From Adhaeretor mobilis (GTDB lineage: Bacteria; Planctomycetota; Planctomycetia; Pirellulales; Lacipirellulaceae): a stretch of DNA of 64,000 bases. Where the stretch lies: positions 3,831,178-3,895,177 of the forward strand of contig NZ_CP036263.1 in NCBI RefSeq assembly GCF_007741515.1. The letters are read 5' to 3'. Below, one piece after another: positions 35,901 through 44,659 of the stretch. Under the pieces are notes generated by a model. That model ran no database searches and had not been told where the DNA came from. It worked only from the letters and a program-made list of their open reading frames with translations. The stretch's first letter is position 1, and every line of letters starts with the position of its first letter. Made by a program: the position numbers and the translations under genes.

Positions 35901-37795
35901 CAGTCGGCGATGTCAATGGAGATGGCTCTGCGAACGAAATCATCGACGCTGAAATCGCTGCCTTTAAAGTACTCAACCAGCAGTTGATTGATCGAGGACT
36001 TGGGAATACGGCAAAGGTGTCGCTCGTTGCCTTTGAGAGTGCGGGCTCGATTATCGATGTCGATCCAGTTACCGCTGGGGTGCAAACCGTCACCACTCCC
36101 CTGGCCGATCTCGACTCGAACGGGATGCGAGATATTGAAGAAGCACTCATGTCGCTTGACAGTACTGGTGGTACCGACTTTGAGAGCGCGTACCAGACTG
36201 TGCTATCTGCACTAACCATGGGCGGCTACGCTGCAGGCTCAGCCGACGTGATCTTCCTTTCTGATGGGCAAGCGGGAGGTGGATTTGAGGACGAAGTGAC
36301 TCAAATACGCGATACGCTCGGCCACAACGTGCGAGCCTTTGGCGTCGGTACTGGATCGTCGCTTGCGCAGCTTACCCTCATGGACCCCGCCGCTGAGCAG
36401 TTCACTAACACCAACGAGTTGCTCGCTGCCTTTGGTGGCGGTGGTGGAGGGGGAGTTGGTGGAGACTTCCGCGGCTTCGACCAGTTGGCTGTCTTCGGTT
36501 GGTCAACGGAACTAGGCGGCAAGCGCTGGTTGATCGACACGAATAGCGATGGCGTTATCAATACGGGCGAAGGCGATATCCTGACTATGCAGCCTCTGGT
36601 TGCAGGCTTCGACATCGCCGGTGCACTTCCGATTGCCGGCAACTTCGATGGCAACGCCGATAACGGCGACGAGATCGGCCTCTACTTTGCGGGACAGTGG
36701 GCGCTTGATACCAATCGTGACTTTGTGATCGGTGCCGGGGATCTCTTCCTCAGCGGAAATTTACTTGGACACCCTGTGGTTGGCGATTTCGACGGAAACG
36801 GCGACGACGATCTGGCCGTGTTCAATAATAACGTGCTGACCTTCGACATGAATGTCGCCGGTTTCGATGGAAATGCTGATCAATCCTTCAACTGGGGATT
36901 CCCAGGCGTACTCGATCGCCCGGTGGCGGCCGACATGGACCAAGACGGCATTGATGACATTGGACTGTGGGTACCTCGCAACAGCGCCCAGGCGAATCGA
37001 CCCATTGCTGAGTGGTACTTCCTTGTATCCGCGGGAGCCACACCGGTCCCGGGAACGGTTGCTGCACTCAATCATCCGTTCGAGATTCCACCGTTTGGCA
37101 ATGACATCTACGCAGAGTTCGGTGACGAGTTGGCCCTACCCATCGTCGGGAACTTCGATCCACCGGTTGCCGCTTCGACAGACAACAATGGCGGACTCAA
37201 CACGCAAGGGAACGACGAGTCGGCGGATATCAACGACGATGGTACTACTGACGGTTTCGACTTCCTGATACTACAGCAGAACAATGGGGACGGAGGACCT
37301 TCCGGAGGCAGTGTTGCCATGTGGCAGGACGAATACGGGCAAGGTGTGGCAGCCACGGCATCTGTGAATGACTCCGACTTCAATGCCGATGGCACGGTCA
37401 ACGGCGATGATCTCGGCATGTGGCAGTCGGACTTCGGCCAATCGCTTGGAAGCGAGAGCTTCCTGGCTTGGCAACAAGACTTTGTCAGCACGCCGACTGT
37501 TGCTGCGGCGACGGCACCCAGCTCGGCACTCAACCTAAACTCTGGACTCAACTTGGCTGGGGTTACGGGGCTTGGCCAACCCGGCACTTTGACTGCAGCC
37601 GTTTTGGAGTCCGCCTTCGAAGGAATTGCAATCGATCTGACGCCAGTAGAGGTTGAGGGTGTCTGGGACGAAGCTCCTCAATCACCAAGGGATGAAGCAT
37701 TTGCGGACGAAACTCTCCTTAAACAGGACAAGGATGCGACAGAAGAGTCCGAAGCAGAGCTGGCCGAACAGCTCGTTGTCACCTACTTGGTGTAG
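32963..37795 (+). CDS. Giant surface protein with von Willebrand A domain, LEDRRMLA start and dockerin-like region
   Basis: About 1610 residues (ATG 32963; GTG 32927 also open). The N-terminus carries LGVEQLEDRRMLA, the planctomycete-specific motif found at the start of many large exported proteins. Several Ig/cadherin-like domains follow (ATDTTVDAAGGVYTIDLS, LTSDTGRSDADEIT and similar). A von Willebrand A domain spans about 963-1160 with the metal-binding DISGS (MIDAS) from Asp967, GGTDFESAYQ and VIFLSDGQAGGG. Repeated D-rich FG-GAP-like units (about 1175-1390, for example GNFDGNADNGDEIGLYF) and a dockerin-like segment (SDFNADGTVNGDDLGMWQ) finish the protein. It is probably an adhesin; no PEP-CTERM tail is visible. 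Confidence 0.8.
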   Translation: MSFLRRDWFGRNVSGNGASQLAKGVRRKASRSTSQPNATRLGVEQLEDRRMLAILVGGGAGGGGDDLEALNDQAPPAGQNVGFEPTVAIENFRLNDGVGDTQDVFIYRASSTGKLLVSSVTDGFAGFTLDVQDSAGNSLLGGAITQGQDRTLPVIESQIYYVVATDTTVDAAGGVYTIDLSNSLAPTPANVSLSPASDTGASNSDGITGDNTPTFFIQDDIASFLPALPAGTNLGAIDSNGANGYDVELVATNLTTGAQTVVNATRLGTSATWTVTTPVLPDAQYLISARTRVDDATSAGAGGANTGFSQLSVPIFVTIDAVADPVTGTIVLTPTSDTGMLSTDGVTKINEPSFVGVGPENSTVRLFAQPLTPAGAVVGSPVLVATGTVGSDNTDNVAGDGQGAYALTSDPLTDGRYSFFVQFETDAGLLSPQIALPTDLFIDTVEPNTPFLDLTSDTGRSDADEITQSSLPTFVMRSNATLAGGAANPFANDVKFRLYARPDGNIGAPETLVYDSFTDATLGGGFTTLASLTRTVSLTINDPAGAPFPDGVHNFTLEIEDRAGNISHDFLLPVTIDTTAPTVNFGQPATDGDGLFDGSDTGVNGTPATFADRITSDTTPTVWGIAEANSVVMLFHDTTGNGFTADDTFLGQTVSNPLDGNLAFPAGYWQISSALNLKQLNGGDGAIPLLAIAQDVAGNVLPPTTNIDALTILLDTQGPQIDAVTVVGATGYDLFDPKPSVNGPTPLINALQIDIVDLPARVVAAIAGDPNFEYAAFENNAFTPGNFQLVGDHVGIIPIESITPSLLGNVNGQPATGSIVLAFAQPLPDDRFTLTILDNISDAAGNALDGESNASEPLEDPTFPTGDGIPGGNFVARFTVDSRPEIGSFVAQNIDLDINGNFVWDPTNAQIGNDATNVDLTFNMNVADPATGAIAPGGYSVHDLVFAGLFGGGGGVLINDNAVFVIDISGSTTSNFGGDPVGDVNGDGSANEIIDAEIAAFKVLNQQLIDRGLGNTAKVSLVAFESAGSIIDVDPVTAGVQTVTTPLADLDSNGMRDIEEALMSLDSTGGTDFESAYQTVLSALTMGGYAAGSADVIFLSDGQAGGGFEDEVTQIRDTLGHNVRAFGVGTGSSLAQLTLMDPAAEQFTNTNELLAAFGGGGGGGVGGDFRGFDQLAVFGWSTELGGKRWLIDTNSDGVINTGEGDILTMQPLVAGFDIAGALPIAGNFDGNADNGDEIGLYFAGQWALDTNRDFVIGAGDLFLSGNLLGHPVVGDFDGNGDDDLAVFNNNVLTFDMNVAGFDGNADQSFNWGFPGVLDRPVAADMDQDGIDDIGLWVPRNSAQANRPIAEWYFLVSAGATPVPGTVAALNHPFEIPPFGNDIYAEFGDELALPIVGNFDPPVAASTDNNGGLNTQGNDESADINDDGTTDGFDFLILQQNNGDGGPSGGSVAMWQDEYGQGVAATASVNDSDFNADGTVNGDDLGMWQSDFGQSLGSESFLAWQQDFVSTPTVAAATAPSSALNLNSGLNLAGVTGLGQPGTLTAAVLESAFEGIAIDLTPVEVEGVWDEAPQSPRDEAFADETLLKQDKDATEESEAELAEQLVVTYLV

Positions 37796-37915
37796 TAGCG
37801 GATTCGCGAATTGCCACCTCTGAAATCCGCGTTGGGCGTGGCAGGGGAGCAACTCGCCGTCAATAAGCGGTATAATGGACGCTTTCAGCTCCAACTTCGT
37901 ATACCGCTGCTCCTG

Positions 37916-39895
37916 ATGAAGAATCCCCCCGCTCCTGAACAATCTCCGGCTGACCAATCCCCCGATGGCCAAGCTCCGCACCGGCCTCTTCCTAGCCGCA
38001 AGCGTTTTGAAGCATACAAAGCGAAGTTTCGCGCGAATGAACTACCCGCCAGACGACACGAAAGGCTTCCTGGGGATCACAAGAAACGTGATCGTTCCGC
38101 CAAGGAATTGCTCGTGCGATTCCTGCTCATCATTCGAGAGCACTGGGCAAGTTTAGCTTTCTCGCTCACCACGCTGACAGTCGCCACGCTACTGGCACTG
38201 ATTCCGCCAGCTGCCACAAAGTTTTTAGTAGACAACGTGCTGGGCGGCAATCCGCTGCCGGCGGCAACACCAGCTTGGGTTCCACGCGAGCCCTGGCCAC
38301 TCTTGCTAGTGATCGTGGGCAGTGTCGTGGCTATCTCGTTCTTAGAAACAGCGTTACACATCTGGGGACGCTGGCACGCTACACGGATCACGAAGCTCAC
38401 GCAACTTTCCGTGCGTAAGCAAGTCTTCGACCATGCACTTCGTCTCCCGTTGCATCGCATACAGGAACTCAAGTCGGGCGGAGCAGCAAGCATCCTAAGA
38501 CAAGATGCTGGCAGTGTTGGTGAGCTCGTCTTCGGTATGATCTACAACCCATGGCGGGCAATCATCCAGCTTCTGGGCAGCATGGGTGTACTTGCCTGGG
38601 TAGATTGGCGACTACTGCTTGGCGCCCTGGTGCTCGTGCCGCTGGTGTACTTTACGCATCGCACTTGGATTAGTCGCATCCGCCCGCAGTTCCGCGGAGT
38701 GCGCGCTCAGCGAGAGCAAGTCGATGCGATGGCTACCGAATCGTTTGGTGGCATGCGGGTGGTGCGCGGGTTCAGCCGACAACGAGCGGAGACCAACCGG
38801 ATTATGCGAGGCAACCACTTAATGGGACGCCAGGAGCTGTTCGTGTGGTGGTGGATGCGAACGGTAGAAGTCATTTGGGAAACGCTTGTGCCATTGGCAT
38901 CTGCTGCACTTATGGTGTACGGGGGCTGGCGCGTTCTACAAGGAAGCCTCACGCTGGGCGATCTGATGATGTTTCTCGTGTACTTGCTCATGCTGCTGAG
39001 CCCACTGGCAATACTCGCGCAAAGTGCCGCCGCATTTCAAAACAGTCTCTCTGGATTTGATCGCGTCCTCGACCTGCTGGAAGAGCCCCGAGAAATGCAA
39101 ACTAGCGAGAGTACCCGCCTCCTCTACGCTAGTGATTTCCTTGGAAATCTTTCTTTTGAAGAAGTGAGTTTCAGCTACCCCAATTCGGACGCTTTGGCAT
39201 TGAAAGACTTTTCCTTGGAAGTTTTGCCAGGCGAAACGATTGCTCTTGTGGGCCCAAGTGGCGCCGGAAAGACGACCCTCTGCAATCTTGTCGCACGTTT
39301 CTACGATCCTACGAGCGGTCGCATTAGCCTCGATGGGCACGATCTGCGAGATTACGATGTAGAGAGTTATCGTTCGCTCATCGGCATCGTCGAGCAGGAG
39401 GTGTTTCTCTTCGACGGGACCGTGGCATCTAACATTGCCTATAGCAATCGCGATGCAACCGAGGATGAGATACGCCACGCTGCGGAAGTAGCCAACGCGG
39501 CTGAATTCATCGACCAACTTCCCGATGGCTACAGCACCCTGGTCGGTGAACGCGGGGCGAAGTTGAGCGGAGGCCAGCGGCAACGCTTGGCGATCGCGCG
39601 AGCCGTACTGGCCGACCCTTGCATCTTGATCATGGATGAAGCCACAAGCAACTTGGACACAGAGAGCGAGCGCCTGATTCAGGCGAGCCTAGCGACAATC
39701 ACAAGCGAGCGTACCTGCTTCATTATTGCCCACCGCCTGAGCACCATTGCCCACGCAGATCGGATCGTGGTGCTGGAGGAGGGCAGAATAGTCGAGGTGG
39801 GCAATCACCAGACGCTCATGCAATCCGGTGGAAGATATCGCGATATGGTCGTCTTGCAGACACACCCCACCGAACAATTCCCCGCTTCAACGTAA
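37916..39895 (+). CDS. ABC transporter, ATP-binding/permease fusion (exporter type)
   Basis: A 659-residue half-transporter with an N-terminal six-helix transmembrane domain (for example SLAFSLTTLTVATLLALIPPAATKFLVDN) and a C-terminal ATPase domain. Walker A is GPSGAGKTT at 446-454, the signature LSGGQ starts at residue 550, and Walker B is CILIMDEATSNLD. The substrate is unknown; lipid, peptide or drug export are all typical of this MsbA/LmrA class. The frame is open upstream to 37811, but ATG 37916 gives the usual N-terminus (KNPPAPEQ). The next gene, a sulfatase, follows after 27 bases on the same strand. Confidence 0.85.
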   Translation: MKNPPAPEQSPADQSPDGQAPHRPLPSRKRFEAYKAKFRANELPARRHERLPGDHKKRDRSAKELLVRFLLIIREHWASLAFSLTTLTVATLLALIPPAATKFLVDNVLGGNPLPAATPAWVPREPWPLLLVIVGSVVAISFLETALHIWGRWHATRITKLTQLSVRKQVFDHALRLPLHRIQELKSGGAASILRQDAGSVGELVFGMIYNPWRAIIQLLGSMGVLAWVDWRLLLGALVLVPLVYFTHRTWISRIRPQFRGVRAQREQVDAMATESFGGMRVVRGFSRQRAETNRIMRGNHLMGRQELFVWWWMRTVEVIWETLVPLASAALMVYGGWRVLQGSLTLGDLMMFLVYLLMLLSPLAILAQSAAAFQNSLSGFDRVLDLLEEPREMQTSESTRLLYASDFLGNLSFEEVSFSYPNSDALALKDFSLEVLPGETIALVGPSGAGKTTLCNLVARFYDPTSGRISLDGHDLRDYDVESYRSLIGIVEQEVFLFDGTVASNIAYSNRDATEDEIRHAAEVANAAEFIDQLPDGYSTLVGERGAKLSGGQRQRLAIARAVLADPCILIMDEATSNLDTESERLIQASLATITSERTCFIIAHRLSTIAHADRIVVLEEGRIVEVGNHQTLMQSGGRYRDMVVLQTHPTEQFPAST

Positions 39896-39922
39896 GGAAC
39901 GCTGCGTGCAGCGCACAAACTC

Positions 39923-41857
39923 ATGCGAAGAAACCCTTCGGTTCCGAATCCTATCCGCAATGCTGCCAGCGCCGCCCTGCTGCTATTTGGGATCGCGCTT
40001 GTAGCTGGCATTCTTAGTGAATCGGCTGAGGCTGCTGACGAAAAGGCTCGACCGAACATTCTCTGGATCACCAGCGAGGACAATGCAACACAGTGGCTTG
40101 GCTGTTATGGCAATGAGCAGGCACAGACCCCTCGCTTGGATTTGCTGGCAAAGAGGAGTGTACTGTTCACAAATGCCTACTCGAACGCGCCGGTTTGTGC
40201 TGTGGCACGCTCGACGCTGCTCAACGGTGCCTATGCGGTGACCCTTGGCACGCAGAACATGAGAAGCCGCCACCGGGTTCCGCACCTCTACAAACCTTAT
40301 GTTACCTCTCTCCGAGAGCTGGGTTACTACTGCACGAATCGAACGAAGACTGACTACAACCAGCTGGGCGACGATAAGGCTCTTTGGGACGATTCCACGT
40401 CAAGAGCACATTACAAGAACCGGCCTGAAGGCGCCCCGTTTTTCTCCATTTTCAACTTAACCGTATCGCACGAAAGTTCACTCTTCCCCGAGAAGATAGC
40501 CAAGCAGCGCAAGCGAGGAGTTATTCCCAAGAAAACGCGACTCGACCTCGCGGGAATCGAAGTGCCTCCCTATTTGCCGGACTTGCCAGAAGTGCGTTCC
40601 GACTTTGCCATTTACCACGACACCATCACCGCACTCGATCGGGAAGTTGGCGAACTGCTTGATGAACTCGTCGAGAGCGGGCAGGCTGAGAACACGATTG
40701 TGTTTTACTACGGCGACCACGGCGGTCCCACGCCGCGCGGCAAACGCTATCTCAACGACACAGGGGTGAAGGTTCCGCTGTTGATTCATGTGCCGGAGAA
40801 GTTCAAGAGCCTGAGCCCCTTCGTAAACGGAGAGAGCATCGACGAGCTTGTGTCGTTCGTGGACTTTGCGCCGACCTTGTTCTCACTCGTTGGCAACGAG
40901 ACGCCAGAACAGATGCAGGGCCGTCCCTTTCTAGGCCCGCACCGCAGGGAGCCGCGCGAGAACGATTCAGTTTTCCTCTATGCCGACCGCTTTGACGAGA
41001 TCATCGGTATGCGCCGCGGGCTAACGGATGGCCGATTCAAGTACATCCGTCGTTTCACACCACAACTTCCTGCTGCTCCCTATAGCAACTTCCAGTTTTC
41101 CATGCCGTCTTGGGTCGCTTGGAGAAAGGCTTGGCAGGAAGGGAAGCTTGAACAGCGATTTAGCGCGATCTGGGAATCCCCCCAGCCGGTCGAATTACTC
41201 TTCGATACACTGGCAGACCCCTGGGAGATCAATAACTTGGCCTGCGACTCCGCATATGCCGAGAAACTCCAATCGATGCGCGAGCGTTTACGCACGACGA
41301 TGCGTGATGTTCGCGACACAGGACTCATCCCCGAATCGCTCTTTGAGTCATTGTCGGGTGAGCGCACGATCAACGAATTCGCTTCATCAGGTAAATTCAA
41401 CTTGGACGAAGTACTCGGAATCGCCTTCGTAGCGAGCGAGCGAAATCCGAATAACTTGCCCGTACTCAAGGCAGCTTTGACGGACACGGACCCCTTAAAG
41501 CGTTACTGGGGAGCACAGGGCTGTGCGATTCTAGGCGACGCAGCCGCGAACGCCGTGCCAGTGCTCCAGTCGCTTCTCGATGATCAGCATGCTGGCGTCC
41601 GAGTTGCCGCTGCTTGTGCATTGCTCGCGGTTGGCGAAACCGACCAAAGGAAGCAAGTCTTGCTGGCGGAACTAGACAAGCCGCTCAACGACGAAGCGGC
41701 AATTCAGCTAATGAATGCCCTTGTCGGAATCAATGCACTGAGCGAAGTACCCGCACTTTGGGTCCAGCGCACACTTCGCGACAAGCAAGCGAACGACTAT
41801 CTCAAGCGTTTCGCCAATCGCGTGAAACTATCACGCGAGGAAACGGTGGATAACTAG
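39923..41857 (+). CDS. Secreted sulfatase with HEAT-like C-terminal region
   Basis: A 644-residue exported sulfatase. A signal segment (AASAALLLFGIALVAGILSESAEA) is followed by PNILWITSEDN (metal-binding Asp) and the formylglycine site VCAVARST, where Cys92 would be converted. The third position is Val rather than the usual Pro or Ala, which is unusual for FGE recognition but common to some planctomycete subfamilies as far as I recall. YYGDHGGPTPRGK holds further metal ligands. The last 150 residues look like HEAT repeats (ALTDTDPLKRYWGAQGCAILG). Marine planctomycetes use such enzymes on sulfated polysaccharides; the substrate here is unknown. It follows the ABC exporter by 27 bases. Confidence 0.83.
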   Translation: MRRNPSVPNPIRNAASAALLLFGIALVAGILSESAEAADEKARPNILWITSEDNATQWLGCYGNEQAQTPRLDLLAKRSVLFTNAYSNAPVCAVARSTLLNGAYAVTLGTQNMRSRHRVPHLYKPYVTSLRELGYYCTNRTKTDYNQLGDDKALWDDSTSRAHYKNRPEGAPFFSIFNLTVSHESSLFPEKIAKQRKRGVIPKKTRLDLAGIEVPPYLPDLPEVRSDFAIYHDTITALDREVGELLDELVESGQAENTIVFYYGDHGGPTPRGKRYLNDTGVKVPLLIHVPEKFKSLSPFVNGESIDELVSFVDFAPTLFSLVGNETPEQMQGRPFLGPHRREPRENDSVFLYADRFDEIIGMRRGLTDGRFKYIRRFTPQLPAAPYSNFQFSMPSWVAWRKAWQEGKLEQRFSAIWESPQPVELLFDTLADPWEINNLACDSAYAEKLQSMRERLRTTMRDVRDTGLIPESLFESLSGERTINEFASSGKFNLDEVLGIAFVASERNPNNLPVLKAALTDTDPLKRYWGAQGCAILGDAAANAVPVLQSLLDDQHAGVRVAAACALLAVGETDQRKQVLLAELDKPLNDEAAIQLMNALVGINALSEVPALWVQRTLRDKQANDYLKRFANRVKLSREETVDN

Positions 41858-41878
41858 TTGCTCGCTACACCGTGTGAG

Positions 41879-43177
41879 CTACACCGTCTCTGGCACAATA
41901 AACGGAGCGCGGTACTCACGAGTGAGCAGGCGATTCGCTTCTTCGTCGTTAGGGAACTTCTCAGTCGCAGGATCGAACTCGAGCTGACGATTCAATCGAT
42001 ACGAAATGTTGCCCAGGTGGGCAAGCGCGGAGGAAGTGTGTGCCGTTTCCACGGGGCCGTTCAACGAACCAGCGTCTCGACTGCGGATGGCATCGACCCA
42101 GTTTTGAAAATGGGCAGTTAACTCGCCTTCTGACTTTCGCTTGGGACCAGGCTCGTTCTTCCTTCCCAGGAAGATTTCATATCCCCCGTAGCCCTGCACG
42201 ACCAGATAGCCTTCGGATCCGTAGAAGATATTACCGACCGAGGCACCGGCTTCGGAATTGGTAATCCACGGTCGAACTTCAAACTGTAAAATTTGGTTCG
42301 ACTCAGGATAGAGGTAATTGGTGGTCAGTTGCTCGGGCGTTTCTTTGTCGTCATCCCAGAGAAACTTCCCGCCCATTGCATTAATTTTCGATGGCAGGCC
42401 CACGTCGAGGCCCCACAGGCACATGTCCGTTTGGTGAACCCCCTGGTTGCCCACATCGCCATTGCCATAGTCCCAATGCCAATGCCAGTTGTAGTGCACA
42501 TAGCGCTTAGAGAACTCTCTCTCAGTCGCCGGGCCCTGCCATAAGTTCCAATCAAGATTCTCTGGGGCTTGGGAATCGGGCTGATTGCCAACCGAGGGAC
42601 GCCAGCGATAAACCAAACCACGCGCCATGTACACATCGCCGATCGTTCCCTTGCGAAGGTGATCGACCGCTTCTTGGATCGTATCCGAGCTGCGCATCTG
42701 AACGCCATGCTGCACTATGCGTTTGTACTTCTTGGCCGCCTCGACCATCTTGCGACCTTCGAAGATATTGTGAGACCCAGGCTTCTCTACGTACACATCC
42801 TTACCAGCCTGGCAGGCCCAGATCGTCGCGAGTGAGTGCCAGTGGTTGGGTGTGGCCACGCTTACGGCATCGACGTCGCTGCGCTCGAAAATCTTCCGCA
42901 TGTCGGCTTCGAGTGCCGGCTTCTTGCCCGTTTTTTCTTCCACCCAAGTGGCTTTGTCGGCAAGGACCTTACTGTCTGGGTCGCAGAGCGCGACGATCTC
43001 AACACCGTCGATCTCGTTCAGTATGTCGAGGTGAGTCTGACCACGGCCATTCAGGCCAAGGACCGCTACGCCGATTTTACTATTTGCGTCTTCAGCGCGT
43101 GCAGTAGAAGCCATGACGCCGGTGGCAAGTGCACCACCTGTGGTTTGCAAGAACGAACGACGATTGAATTGTGCCAT
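41879..43177 (-). CDS. Gfo/Idh/MocA-family oxidoreductase with Tat signal
   Basis: A 432-residue NAD(P)-dependent oxidoreductase. The N-terminus has a twin-arginine signal (NRRSFLQTTGGALATGVMAS), so it is exported folded. The Rossmann part is GVAVLGLNGRGQTH and VEIVALCDPD, and EKPGSHNIFEGRKM is the conserved EKP motif. The C-terminal domain includes NWHWHWDYGNGDVGNQGVH, a His/Asp-rich site. Members often oxidise sugars or sugar acids, and large exported families are typical of Planctomycetes. It is convergent with the sulfatase, ending 21 bases from its stop, so they are not one operon. Confidence 0.83.
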   Translation of the reverse strand: MAQFNRRSFLQTTGGALATGVMASTARAEDANSKIGVAVLGLNGRGQTHLDILNEIDGVEIVALCDPDSKVLADKATWVEEKTGKKPALEADMRKIFERSDVDAVSVATPNHWHSLATIWACQAGKDVYVEKPGSHNIFEGRKMVEAAKKYKRIVQHGVQMRSSDTIQEAVDHLRKGTIGDVYMARGLVYRWRPSVGNQPDSQAPENLDWNLWQGPATEREFSKRYVHYNWHWHWDYGNGDVGNQGVHQTDMCLWGLDVGLPSKINAMGGKFLWDDDKETPEQLTTNYLYPESNQILQFEVRPWITNSEAGASVGNIFYGSEGYLVVQGYGGYEIFLGRKNEPGPKRKSEGELTAHFQNWVDAIRSRDAGSLNGPVETAHTSSALAHLGNISYRLNRQLEFDPATEKFPNDEEANRLLTREYRAPFIVPETV

Positions 43178-43567
43178 GTTTATCTCTCTTTTCGTGAAAT
43201 CATTTTTGATCGTGAGCTTGCCCGGGAACAGCGCGAGCAGACGTTCGCCGTTGGCAGACCCGAACAGTCATTCTATCCAGTCGACTGATAGATGTCACCT
43301 AGGGCACGAGGAAGGTGCGGCAACCCCGTAGAGCAAGGTATCACTGACCACGATTTGTGTGAATCTAACCTCAATATCGAGTCGAAAGTTGTGAAAATCC
43401 AGGAACTTCCTCACAGTTTCCGCAAGGACCTGGCTGTCATTCAATCGATTCGTGGCCAAAAAGCGACAACAATATGCGGCGCCCACGAGTCCGTCGTGAA
43501 TGAAGACCAAAACTCATAAGCGTCGCAGCGGCGATGCCTCGCTACACAGTTACCTGTGCTCGTCAAC
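43178..43567. other. Intergenic region, no gene supported
   Basis: Roughly 390 bases between the start of the oxidoreductase gene and the terminator of the next minus-strand gene. Short frames on both strands (43292-43519 plus, 43295-43510 minus) overlap each other and carry no recognisable domain. A GATGCCTCGCTACAC segment near 43532 resembles the arm of the 28-bp inverted repeat at 12924-12994. Confidence 0.45.
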
Positions 43568-43604
43568 CAAAAACAGCGGGGTTGAGCTTGGCTCAACCCC
43601 GCTG
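43568..43604 (-). terminator. Intrinsic terminator of the PEP-CTERM gene
   Basis: CAGCGGGGTTGAGC (43574-43587) and GCTCAACCCCGCTG (43591-43604) form a perfect 14-bp stem with a 3-base loop. Read on the minus strand it is followed by TTTTTGG. It lies 51 bases past the PEP-CTERM gene at 43655-44296. Confidence 0.9.
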
Positions 43605-43654
43605 TGCGATTTTCTACGGTTGCTTAGCTAAGCAACCATGCCGGCGAAAAGTGC

Positions 43655-44296
43655 TTACCTGCGGCGACGACCTGCTAACCCCAGTCCAGCAAGGCTAAGC
43701 AGTGCCAGCGATGTGGGTTCGGGAATGCCCGCCACGGAGATCGACACATCGTCGATTTCAAGTATTGAGAAGCTGCCAAGGTTTGCACCTGTCGCAGCAT
43801 TGAATTGCAACGTCACGCCACCGGAAACATCGGGACCTAGTGTGGTGTTGAATGTGTATTCGGTCCATGTTGTGTCCGATGGTGGGAACAGCGGCGCACC
43901 CGATAGGATCTCGCTCTTTGAAGTACCACCGCCGTCGAGTTCGGAGAATAGCTCGGCGAAATGAACGCCTCCTGCTTCAGCCGATCCGCGCGCCCAGAAA
44001 TTGATCGTAATATCTTGCCCCGGGGTAACCGTCCCCACGCCCACATTGGCCTGCTTAATAACGGCCGCGCTACCGGTGGCAGTATTTTCAAGCTTGCCGT
44101 TGAAGCTACCTGTATTGGGGCTTACCGATTCGGCGGTGAAGGTGCTGGATCCGCTTGGAAACGAAACCCAGTCGCTGGTGTCACCAGCTTCAAAACCACC
44201 GTTGATCGCCAACTCAACGGCCGAAGCATCTAGGCTTAGGCCAGCCAGAATCAACATAGCAAAACTGGCACGAAGGATCCCTCTTGAAATAGACAT
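43655..44296 (-). CDS. PEP-CTERM protein with carbohydrate-binding-like fold
   Basis: A 213-residue exported protein. The signal (GILRASFAMLILAGLSLDASA) is followed by a jelly-roll-like domain that opens NGGFEAGDTSDWVSF, the pattern of CBM4/CBM16-type carbohydrate-binding modules, and closes with FSILEIDDVSISV. The tail IPEPTSLALLSLAGLGLAGRRRR is a canonical PEP-CTERM signal. ATG 44296 is preferred over 44341 because it gives a normal signal peptide. It lies immediately downstream of the GH16 gene, on the same strand, so binding to glucan is plausible. A strong terminator ends it. Confidence 0.82.
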   Translation of the reverse strand: MSISRGILRASFAMLILAGLSLDASAVELAINGGFEAGDTSDWVSFPSGSSTFTAESVSPNTGSFNGKLENTATGSAAVIKQANVGVGTVTPGQDITINFWARGSAEAGGVHFAELFSELDGGGTSKSEILSGAPLFPPSDTTWTEYTFNTTLGPDVSGGVTLQFNAATGANLGSFSILEIDDVSISVAGIPEPTSLALLSLAGLGLAGRRRR

Positions 44297-44659
44297 TAGA
44301 CTCTTTCTCGGGCAGAACTGCCCAGCAAATTGCTTTCTCACATGGGCAACGACATCGTCGCCAACAGGATTAAGCAGGGTAAGAAATAAGTTCGCCAGAA
44401 TTTCTGAGCGATTGCCTCAGGGGACCGCGGGACCTCACGCCGCTGGCCAAAAAGTTCGGATCTGGTCACAAAAACCGTACTTCGATCCGTCCCTTGCTGA
44501 AGGATGCACTGAGCCCAGTGGCGCAGTGCGGGGTATCAATTACTGAAATAGTTACATTCGATGGCTGAGGACATTTGGTGGGGGTAGCCTACTGCATCTC
44601 ACCTTTCAGGTTCTGTGGGGTGTAACTTACTGCGTGTTCGTAAGTGAATCTGAACAAGG
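44297..44659. other. Intergenic region between GH16 and PEP-CTERM genes
   Basis: About 360 bases with no supported gene. It is the downstream region of the GH16 gene and the upstream region of the PEP-CTERM gene on the minus strand. No clear terminator or TTGACA/TATAAT pair was identified. Confidence 0.4.

Noticed and set aside
43292..43519. Short overlapping frames on both strands between the oxidoreductase and PEP-CTERM genes
   Set aside because: Neither has a recognisable domain or ribosome-binding site.
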